DNA of 64,000 nucleotides from Lichtheimia corymbifera B2541 (lineage: Eukaryota; Mucoromycota; Mucoromycetes; Mucorales; Lichtheimiaceae). The position numbers and the translations under genes were made by a program. Shown one piece after another: positions 54,583-64,000 of the stretch. The stretch covers positions 1 through 64,000 of the forward strand of contig JNEU01000695.1 of the NCBI GenBank assembly GCA_000697475.1, written 5' to 3'. The notes under the pieces are model-generated. The model did not search any database. It was not told the DNA's origin and was given only the letters and a program-made list of their open reading frames with translations. Position 1 is the first letter of the stretch, and each line of letters begins with the position of its first letter.

Positions 54583-57500
54583 TTATGTCAATTACACACG
54601 GATCAAGTGTGGAGATTAAAAGAGAGAGAGTGAGAGAGAAAGAAAAAAGAAAACGGAAAAGAGATGGCTTTTTGACCAGAGAGGACACTGAAGACATCCA
54701 TTTTTATAACTTTTTGATGGATTGGGGGGAGAGAGAGGAGAGAGGCACAATTTCCTCTTTACCCTAACCACAAAAAAACAGAGGAACGACCTAATGGGGG
54801 GAATAAGGTGGGTCGTGCAGCTTGCAGTGACGATAGTAAAAGGCCGAGAAATGTTAATTTATGCTCGTTCAAGAATGTGACGCGCTCATCATCATTATTA
54901 TTATCATCCACCTACCCACTTTTCCACTCACACAACATGTCGATCTCTTTTCTAAAAGATGATATATACCAAGAAACGATATTCGAGTCTTTTAAAGAAA
55001 TTGAATCATGGCATCATTTCTTCTCATCTTGTCATTCTACCATCAATCTACACCGAGTAATCCATGAGGCAAGAGGTTCCATTGTTGTTACTCGGGGAGG
55101 TGGTGGTGATGGGGGCGGATAATGGAGACAAAGGGGTTAAACATGCCCATCTCGCGCCCTGTATCAACCCCCTTTCTTTCTTTCCAACCTTGCCTCTCAC
55201 ATTACATATACACACACACGCAACAGCAGCAGCAGCAGTGCAAATCAAATCACCCCTGGACCCCGTGTTATTGCTTTTTACCCTCTTTTTTTGTGTGCTC
55301 TTGCAAATGTCCCATGACATATATGCCTTAATTGATTCTTTACACGAAACTTGTTTGTTTGTATGTGTGTATGCCCTTCTCTTGTTGATGGCGTTGCCTC
55401 GACTTTTTGCGAGAGTATTGCCCCTTTTTGTTTACGTCGAGAAAAAGAGAGAGAGTTTTTTTATTCTTGGCTCGGCACCATGCTGCATGCCATACATAAT
55501 ATTTTGTATGGCATGTTATGCAAGCAAAGTTGAAAAGTGGTCCATGTAGGCATAGAAAGAAAGATAACATCGCGCACTCTCTCTCAACAAAGATCATGTT
55601 CATTCCCCGGTAACTAATACTACAAGTGAGGGCCATCATCATCATTCTCCCCTGTATAGATTATACCCCACTCTCTCAACGGCCTCCTCCTCCCCCCAAA
55701 AGTTACCCTTGCCGCATTACATGTTGTCTGATACATAATCCTATCTACAGCTGCTGTTATTATTTCTCGACCAATCTTCGAGTTCTGGTCACGTTACCGA
55801 GGATCATGGACCCTTATTCATTTGTGGATCATGTCACTCGAAAACATCCCGAGATTACTTTTTAAAAGTGTTTGAGAAACAAAGCGAGTTACGATTGTGT
55901 GTGTGTGTGGGCGGGTGGTGTATACATGTGTGGGTAGATTAATCTTTTTTGGCGGGATGGCCAGTGCATATGGAAGGGTGAGAGATGAGAGAGTTGTGTG
56001 TACAAGCCCGCGTTTCTACTATTTGCTCCCGAGTTCCACACATGTAAATGTACTCACTCCTGTTTTTCCTTTTGCCCCTCACCTACCCCCAAGGCACACA
56101 TTGGCCCCTTTTTCTCTTCCGTCAAATGACAAAACAAAGCATACACAACTCTCGAAATATCCTTTTTTTCCCTCGAGGTACGTTATGGGACATACATGTG
56201 CATAAGTAATCCAGGGCAAAAGCTATAACAACTAGGGGGTGATTGGATTGAAAAAAGAAACATGATCTTGCACACACACACACACACCCAAGATGTTGCT
56301 CCTTTTTGTTTTCAACATTGTGCTGCAATTCTGACTGAGGTTGGGGTGCGTGGCACATTTACATTTCATCACACACACCACATTACACGTCAAGCAGCAA
56401 CAGCTATCGTGTCGATTGCCCCGGATCCCCCTTTGCTTTGATAGAAAGTCCCACCCCCACAACAAGACTGCGCATCTATGTGTATTCCAGAGTGTGCTTC
56501 ACATTTAGGGTGGCACATTGCATGCAGCTTTGGGATGACATTATCCTTTCCTCAACCCGATGACAATACATAATATAAGGTTATGTACGCGTTTCGAGAC
56601 CATGAATGTGGCAAGTGTGGATGAATGTGGGTCGAGAATGAGTACTGGTACGAGCTCCTGGATGACATACACACAACTTTGGATCTTGAGGGTGTGTGTA
56701 TATACTCAAATATGCGTGTTGTGGGCGAAAAAGAAATGAGCAAGGACCAAAAATGGATATATCGTTTCGCTTGTATTGTCTTTCTCGAGGTGTGTGTGTT
56801 TTTAAGGAGGGTCTATGGGGGGAGGCGGTGATGGTGGACACCAACGACGGCTTTCGGGTGTGTCGATCACGCGATTTGTATATATATATCCGATCCATGC
56901 GCCACATACATGACACAAGGAAGCACAAAAAACCCCATACACAAAACACACTTTTATACACACACACGCGCATGCTACGCTTACTTGTCATCCACTTGTC
57001 TAATATTCCATGTTGGTCCGGATGAGCAGTGTAAACTTTTTGGGGGGCGGGGAGACCAAGTCTAAACCGAAACAAAATGCCTGCTGCTTTCTCGAGAATG
57101 TCGCAAATTGGTGACAACACCACCTACCTACTATTACTACTACTACTACCTTTAGCAGTGATTTCAATCGAGTCTGGCGCGCTAATTCTATTGTTGTCTT
57201 TAGAAATTCGCCGAGAATGAATGTACCATAATTGCGTCAAAAGCGTAGTAGTACTCGGGTGGCATCCGAGGTATAGAGTTTGCATAATCTGCAAGCAATT
57301 TCTTTTCTCGCGCATCCTATTGTACGTATCTGCCCCGTGTGTATGTGTGTGTGTGTTCCGAATCCAAAATGACAAAGGGTAGTACGATGTTGTGTTGTTG
57401 TTCCTTTAACAATGCCATCGTCCCGGTGAAGGATTGGTTCGGGATGATACACAAAAGTGGGAATCTTGCTCGACCTTGTCTGACAAGGTTTAATGGAGCG

Positions 57501-58367
57501 TACATGCACATTACATGCTTTTTGTCATGGGTCTTTGAACCGAGACGCTGATGGTTGCACACAAAAAGTCACCGGGACAAATGGCAAAAACCATCACGGA
57601 TGACGACCGATTGCGATAAAGACTTTTTTTTCTCGGCACATGCCCCGTGCATTTTCACAAAAGACATGATCTGCAACGGATCTAAACAGCCAAAGGTGAA
57701 CCGTGTAGTCTACACACACACACAGAGTGTACGCGAGATGGGGTTATATGTTGTGTGACCACCCTGTAAGCCATGTGCTGCATACACCACCAAGGACTCT
57801 CTCTCCCACCCCTTACTTCTACATAAATCTCATCAGCCCTAAAGGGATTAATGAAAGCACCTAATTGCTGCTGCATCCATCACCCTCATGTTAGGAGTAA
57901 GTAGTACCCATTGGTTATCTAAGCCATGTTGATCTCTATGGCCCCCATGTTGTCATGGCAATCACGTGTGTTACCATTGGTTTTGTACACAGCATCCTAT
58001 TGCCGACAATGAACATTGATTGTCTTTTGCAAAGCCTTATCATTGCAAGTGGCGTCATAAGCTGCTATTTCATTGTTTGCAATTTTACATGCAATCCATC
58101 TCTCTGCATAATTGCTCACCCATGGGCAGCGAAGACATCTTTTCATGAGCAGTATACCTATTTGATCTCGATTGGCAGCTAATAGCCTCCTCATCCCATT
58201 TCCAGGTGTTGCCCAATCCATCGCATGTGAACGATTCTTCTGCTGCAGCTCGCCTTGTCCATCTTTCAATTCTTTTGATCCGAGGCAATTTGACTGGTGG
58301 GTAAGGCTGGAACAGGGAATACAGCAATTCATGAACCGTCTCACCCGCATTGCATCTTCTTTATATA
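54583..58367. other. gene-poor, microsatellite-rich stretch
   Basis: No gene supported over 3.8 kb. Many CA/TG and AG/CT tracts (for example 55206-55220, 56269-56288, 57338-57356, 57714-57724) break up short chance frames. A 19-codon ATG frame (55804-55863) is too short to judge. Confidence 0.5.
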
Positions 58368-58990
58368 ATGAAGCATAAGGTCTGTATTAGAACAAAGGTG
58401 TTCAGCATGTCTGAAAGTACCTTGTCTGGAAGTTTTAAGGTTGAGTTGGGCAATCTCGAGCCTAGGGCCGTTCATCCTACATATAATTCTGTCCATTCAT
58501 CGTCGGACGCCCGCATTCACATTCTCACAATGAAGCGTATGGTTTTTATTTGAATGGAGTTGATCAGCATGTCGAAGCCCACCGTCTGACCAAGTTTCAG
58601 AATGATAGTAGGCAACGGCGGGGGTGTGCACTATGTATCCTACTTGCGTCCCGTCCGTCCATTGTCTCTCCTATATTTGGACCGCCCGATTCACAAAACA
58701 TCATAATGAAGCATACGGTTTTTAAATGAATGGAGTTGATCAGCATGTCCCAGCAGATCTGCTGACCAAGTTTCAAGTTCAAAGTGGGCAATTCCAAGAT
58801 AATTCATACCAAGTGACATTTCAATGGATCCGGCGCTTTCCCAATTTCCATCCGTTATAGTCAATCACACATTATACTCTCCCTTTCGAAATTTTCAAAT
58901 GAAGTGTGGGTTCTTTATTAATGCAAAGTTGATCAGCATGACCAAGAGCATCTTGTATGAAAGTTTGAGGTCAAGGTGAGGAATCTCAAG
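58368..58990 (+). repeat. four degenerate repeat units in direct order
   Basis: Units begin with ATGAAG at about 58368, 58530, 58706 and 58899, so spacing drifts from 162 to 193 bp. Each follows the pattern ATGAAGC.T..GGTTTTTAT, TGAATGGAGTTGATCAGCAT, then a TTTGAGGTCAAGGTGGGCAATCTC-like block. The same motif order occurs in the foldback element at 60751-61149. Neither strand stays open through the units. Confidence 0.75.
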
Positions 58991-60750
58991 ATCATGGATC
59001 AATGCACAGTGTGCATGGATTTGTAGGGCGGTGCCTGACCTATTTAAATTTCCAGCTCTTCCGCTCTCGGTTTCTTGCCCCTTCCTCCCATTCTCAACTG
59101 TTGCCCCCCATTCAAGTACAACTACAACCTGCAAACGATTGTCCTGCTTCAACCCATCAATGTCAATCCTACAACTGCCTTGACCCGATTGTCTTTGACC
59201 GAATGGGAGAGTTCATGGCGTGTGCACAGCTTTCTTGTCACTCTTCTACAACACACAGCTCTCTTGACACAACACGCGCTCTTGCCACGATCAAACGTAA
59301 CAGCATTCATTCCAGCATCTACTACTAGCGAGATCTTCATTTGTTGTCTCAAGTTACTTGCAGCAACACGTCTTACAGCCTTTTTCACGTGAACAGCAGA
59401 TAGCCATTATATATAGGCAACTTTATTTACGTGTAGCAACTTGTTATCAATACATACGGATTCCTATGGATATGGATATGGATATTGGCATGGTGCATGG
59501 GATGGAAGGGATTGGATGTATTGGCCGGGTTGGTTCCCGTCTGAGAACGTGATGCCAGTTTGGATCAGCAGCTACCAAGTACACCGCAGTATTAGCAACC
59601 TTCTCCTGGTTGAACTGCAATAGAAAATGACCAAGCAAGTGATTGTCTGACAGCATGATGGAAAGGAAGCATATCAGCAGCAATCACCGAGATCTTTTAC
59701 ATATCAACATATTGGAATGGTAGCCATGAGAAATCCTGGAAAGGTGCGTTGGCTACTTGTCATGTTGCCATTAGCAGGAATGGTGGGTCACATCTGAAGG
59801 ATACGGCTGAGGGTGTTGATGGATTGGATGGGATTGGCAAAAGGTGTTTTACAACCATGGGTGATACTGGAACACTCGAGTCAAATGTATGCAGCAGCTA
59901 TTTTGCAATTATGGATGAAGGATGTTTATGAGGGCAGCCACCAAGAATACAATGACACCATGACACCTTTTCGCTCTATGTGATCCATCTATACCTTATT
60001 TTTAACCTGTTCCTTTATCATATTTACTTTATAAACATCCACACTACCATGTCATTTCTTCCACGTTCACTGATGAATGAGCAGTATTGGATTGAGCATA
60101 AGAACTAGAGTATAGTATTATCAGCTCATAGTATAAGATGTGGATCACGTACTTGGTTTAAGGGATGACGATGATAAGGTTGAAGTTGACAGGGGAACGA
60201 GGTTGGACTATTACATGGCCATTATATAAAAACGCCGTGCCCTTTCTCCCTTTAGTCTCATGACATTGATTAACGCTTCCTTGTTCATATGCTACACAGG
60301 GAATAAAAGCAGTGGTATTTTCCAATTGGCTTCTTCTATACATGCTCAATGATTACGCTGCTATCTACAAAGGTAGTAAGCTTAGAGTGATCTTCCGCAA
60401 AAATAGCACCTGTTACAACAGCTTGATAGAGATTTGCTTCAATGTGCTCAAGAATGAGTGAGATCTCTGGTATATACAATGTACACTAATTACATAAACA
60501 CCCTGCTTAACTATAACAAGTTTCAGCTAACGTCATCTTATACAACGTTACAAGAACGAACCATCACATACGGCCCGTCATTAAAGCAGGCGGATGTTAC
60601 AATAGGGGATGTAACTATATCATGCATTTCTCTACCAATAGGATTGGACCTCTCAGGTTCTCTGCTGCCTGCTTGGTCACACAAGCAAGTCCTTCTGCAT
60701 CTTTGGCTTAATACGATTGAGGCGATTCACAATCAACAAAGGCCGCCTTT
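58991..60750. other. gene-poor stretch with a Gly/Tyr/Trp-rich frame
   Basis: No firm gene. The frame at 59441-59623 (+, open from a TTG) reads YGYGYGYWHGAWDGRDWMYW, an unusual composition that could be part of a secreted or structural protein but lacks a start and a domain. The nucleotide basis is a short GGATAT tandem tract near 59467-59486. Confidence 0.35.
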
Positions 60751-61149
60751 CATATAGCGGCACGCTTACAGCATATGTAAAACACAAAGGTGCCCATAAA
60801 TAAAAATTCTACAATGAAACGTGGGGTCTTGAATCGAACAAAGTTGCTCGTCGTGGCCGAAAGTATCCTGTGTAGAAGTTTCACGATCGTGGTGGCCATT
60901 CCGAGATTTCGCAAAGTCGCCACCAGCCAAAGTGGATTGGTGGTCGACCTCTTGAATTTTTTTCGACGAGGCTGGTGGTGAGATTGGGTGAATCTTGAGA
61001 TTGGCGAAGTTGATCGTAAAACTTGCACCCAGGGTGCGCTCCACCCCGCCGAGCAACTTTGTTCGATTGAAGACCCCACGTTTCATTGTAAAGTTTAGAG
61101 ATACAGACACATTTATGTTTTACATATGCTGTAAGCGTGGTGCTATATG
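60751..61149. repeat. ~400-bp foldback (long inverted-repeat) element
   Basis: The left arm (about 60751-60926) and right arm (about 60970-61149) are near-perfect inverted copies. The outer ends read CATATAGCGGCACGCTTAC and, in reverse, CATATAGCACCACGCTTAC. Arms continue through ACAGCATATGTAAAACA and ACAATGAAACGTGGGGTCTT to an inner CACCAGCC. A ~45-bp spacer separates them. This is the structure of a MITE/foldback element or a hairpin-forming locus. No target-site duplication is evident. Confidence 0.85.
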
Positions 61150-61460
61150 GCAAGTGGTGTTTGTTGATGATCAAGCAGCTAGACCCTAATGGAGCCAAAG
61201 ACGCAGAGAGGCGTTTTTATGCAGCACATCTGTTTGGGGTGAACAGAAAGGGCGAATGCATGATAGTTAATGCACAATTCAATAACGGTCATACATGGGT
61301 AGCTAACATGCACTTTTTTCCATTACCAGCTTTTGCCCAATCCACTTGATGGGAATGATGCACCTGCTCCAATCGAGCATTTCCATGATTCAATTATCGT
61401 GATCCGAGCTAATTACTACTAGTGAATAAATCTAGCCCCAGCGCAAGTTGAAGGGAAAAT

Positions 61461-61556
61461 ATGGGCTCGGCGACGCAACCACGAAGACCTTCCCAAATTC
61501 CAAAAGGAAGATGGACTCGGCGACGCAACCACGAAGACCTTCCCAAAATATCCGCT
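61461..61556 (+). repeat. two 50-bp direct repeats
   Basis: A unit starting ATGG(G/A)CTCGGCGACGCAA and ending GACCTTCCCAAA is repeated at 61461 and 61511. A weaker third copy starts near 61756. The overlapping 137-codon frame (61461-61874) reads the two units in different frames, so it is not a protein repeat. Confidence 0.8.
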
Positions 61557-61874
61557 TGTAACTCACTCGGACCGCCTTTACTCGCAAACGACACTTCAAA
61601 AGCGGATCCTATGGGCATTGGCACACAAAGAAGTCATTTGACCATCCAGGCATGCCTTTTGACTATTGTTAGTGCACTTCTCGTGATAAAATACTTCATA
61701 GTGTACCTACCATTATTATCTGGCCATGACGCAAGTCAAGACAAGAGAGAGTACTATGGACTCGGTAACGCAGTAGACGAGATCCTTCCCATAATACCCC
61801 ACTTGCAGTCTCCTTGGAACGCCTTCAAAAGCTATGAATCCTATGAGCCTTTCGACATACGCAGCACCTTTTGA

Positions 61875-63057
61875 ATGTTAGCATACCCATCAACAAGTGA
61901 TACTGCATCTAGCACTTACCCAATCACAGCGAACGCAACAAGTTTCCATATGTACTGATAATTAAAGAGACTTGACGTGAGTGCTCGATTGAGAGTTCAC
62001 CATGACCTATTAACCTGCGGCGTTAGTGAAAGCACAACTGCTGCGTTTTCATAGGTTTTTGAACTGGGTTTATAATGACCGTGACCATTTCCGACTAGGT
62101 AGCACAACACTGGATGTATTACCTTGGCAGCAGCCTTGAGATCAATCCTTCACAACAAGGTCCAGATTAGAACATCCCTAGAGCCTTTACACACATACGA
62201 TACAAACCCCATCTTTCCAAAAGACACTGTCATAAGCATGATAGAGAATACAAGTAAATTAAAAATAAGTGTCCCAAATAATATGTTTTCTCATTATCCA
62301 TGCAGTGGAACGGTGTCCATCATACTTCGTCCTATCCCGTGTGAGTAGCAATGTTATAGGCATTCGACGTAATATTTACGTTGCTAAGGGAATATCGAGA
62401 ATATAATGAGAGTGGATGTAGAGCAATTATGGAAGCATAAGGGGGAAGCAGGGAGCAACTGAGATTGATTCAGTGATTTTGTAATGCATCGTGATGGATG
62501 GCTAAAATGAGGTATGAAGAGACAAAGAATACACAGTGGTGGTTTACTATATGATATTACACACATGGAACCTCCATCAATATCTCTTATGTGCGCATCT
62601 CCTTGTTCCCCTGATGAAGTGTGAGCTGTGTTAGTGCGATCAACAGGCATCCCGCACGACAAAGTCATAAGGTGCATAAAAGTGCCTTGAAGCATTTCAA
62701 GCAACAATGGTATTGTGCACAGTACAAAAGAAAGAGGTGTGCACATTTAAGGTTTCAATTGTAATATGATATAGAAGACATGTTATCATGAGAAGAATAT
62801 GACCAATTGTAGTGGTCTAGTTGTATCCTTCATAATAGTAAAGGTACATGCTTTATATAGCTTTACGTACACAGAGACAAGAGAGGCAGAGTATCCAACC
62901 CAGTATGCAAAGCTCTTTGCTACCGAGAAAACTGCAAGTTGATATATTGTTGCTGGGGGTCTGTATAAAAAGGTTAAGTGCAGTGTTGAAGAAACAAGGG
63001 CAGTCTGATACTTTCAAGGTGGAAGGGATATCGCCATGATCTCGTTTTGAATGAGTG
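61875..63057. other. intergenic, no gene seen
   Basis: AT-rich. Open frames at 62124-62348 (+) and 62384-62746 (-) have no domain or splice support. Confidence 0.4.
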
Positions 63058-63500
63058 CTATAATGGCAGTTGTTGCTTGGCATTACACGTTATGGGCAAA
63101 AAGAGAGGGTAGACGTTGACTATTTTATTGCAAGTCTTGGAAAGATGTAAAAACCAATATCTGACTTGTCGAGGGGTGCGCTGTTCTTTGCCTGTGATGC
63201 TGGATGCTGTAGATGGTGTATCAAAACTATTGCGATGGATCACCGATGTAATCTGGATTCCTTCACGTATCACTTATTAATGCATTAGCTTACCATCATT
63301 TCCAGCTGACACTATCTAGCACTCACCTTCTTTGGGATGCCACGTGCGAGGAATACCTTCTTGCTCCTCAATTGGTGCATTATATTTGGGATACTACAAC
63401 GTTATCAGCAAAGGTAATGCGTTGTACCATCCTTAATGTACCTACCTTCTTGATGGATTCAGAGGGTTGGCCGGCTGATATGGCTGATTTAACTTAGATG
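63058..63500 (-). CDS. possible spliced exons, unknown product
   Basis: On the minus strand an open segment ending in Lys-Lys or Arg-Arg meets GTAGGT near 63448. After an AG near 63397 the frame YPKYNAPIEEQEGIPRTWHP runs to a GTGAGT donor near 63327. A further open stretch (63273-63058) with HRNSFDTPSTASSI could be the last exon. The exon in the middle reads like real protein. I cannot link it to a family, and it may belong to the partial gene further right. Confidence 0.3.
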
Positions 63501-63732
63501 GCAACAATATGGCAGAATGTGGCATGATATGGCAGAATTATTACATGATACGAGTATGGATGGGAATGGTGAGATACGAAAAGAAGATGCGTATAGATGG
63601 CAAAACATGACAAGAATACGGGTACATATGGATGAAAACAGCATGATAGACAGGTGAGGTATGGGTGGCAACAACATGTGGGGTATGGATCGGCAGGAAT
63701 ATGGTTATGGATTACAACAGCATGAATACAAA

Positions 63733-64000
63733 TCAAACGGAATCAGTGGTAGGGGATGTGATAGCAGATGCCTTGCGTTTGCGGCCTTTGACATGGTAGG
63801 TGGGTGGAAGTGGGCAAGTGGGTTCTGGTGAAGAAAATGTGGGTACAAATACGTTCTCATTTTGCATGGCTTGTAATGTATGCTTCATCAGCTGCTTGAT
63901 AGATCCAATAGTCAATATCAGAGATGTCAAACGTGTTACTAGAACTTGTTCGGTTTCAGGGTAATGTAGTGGACCAAGACGTTGCAATCGACAGGTATAT
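63733..64000 (-). CDS. 3' end of a gene running off the right edge
   Basis: An open frame on the minus strand reaches the window edge without an ATG and ends with a stop at 63733. It shows a helical stretch (LTSLILTIGSIKQLMKHTLQ) and a basic, possibly nuclear-localising segment (KGRKRKASAI). No family is recognised. Downstream (63500-63720) is a tract of imperfect ATGGCAGAAT/ATGGATGG repeats. Confidence 0.35.
   Translation of the reverse strand, partial: YTCRLQRLGPLHYPETEQVLVTRLTSLILTIGSIKQLMKHTLQAMQNENVFVPTFSSPEPTCPLPPTYHVKGRKRKASAITSPTTDSV

Noticed and set aside
61461..61874. 137-codon frame with a hydrophobic segment
   Set aside because: It covers two 50-bp direct repeats that are read in different frames, so it is better explained as repeat DNA.

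Overview
This window is eukaryotic and looks like a chromosome piece from a Mucoromycota (Mucorales-like) fungus. The signs are many short introns of about 45-70 nt with GTAAG/GTAAGT donors and pyrimidine-AG acceptors, very compact gene pairs, and a fungal gene set: Sad1/USP39, COP9 subunit 4, OS-9, Whi3-type RRM protein, APSES factor, PAK kinase, three-module paladin. The phylum is an inference; no marker gene fixes genus or species.

Layout. 1-4 kb is gene-poor and holds the left arm of a ~2 kb inverted repeat. 4-7.6 kb carries a dihydrofolate synthase-like gene converging on an RUS/DUF647 gene. 7.2-16.3 kb is a tandem segmental duplication with unit ends inside RUS exon 1 and inside the 3' part of CSN4. 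It has left two HET-domain-like genes, an intact CSN4, a decayed CSN4 pseudogene and a decayed RUS 5' fragment. 16.5-28.5 kb is a dense housekeeping block: paladin-like phosphatase, UTP30/L1-domain protein, a RAD51D-like protein with a degenerate Walker A, and a PAK/Ste20 kinase. 29.4-31.9 kb is the right arm of the inverted repeat, expanded by five apparently identical 116-bp tandem units. 32.3-36.3 kb has three poorly characterised genes. 36.8-39.1 kb is a third HET module, placed directly upstream of USP39/Sad1. 39.3-54.6 kb is again dense: USP39, ENPP-type phosphodiesterase, Whi3-like, ankyrin protein, a small orphan, OS-9, an LRR protein and an APSES factor. 54.6-64 kb is gene-poor, low-complexity DNA with a degenerate repeat family and a ~400-bp foldback element.

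The most interesting biology is the HET-like family. Three paralogs share a nearly constant N-terminal region and conserved later blocks, but two internal segments are hypervariable. A neighbouring neutral sequence duplicated in the same event (the CSN4 pseudogene) has changed little. Each HET copy also travels with the same flanks, which contain a short opposite-strand ORF partly kept in frame. This fits a nonself-recognition (allorecognition) gene cluster that is amplifying and diversifying, but function is inferred from family resemblance only. Exon borders quoted are read by eye from splice motifs and reading-frame continuity.
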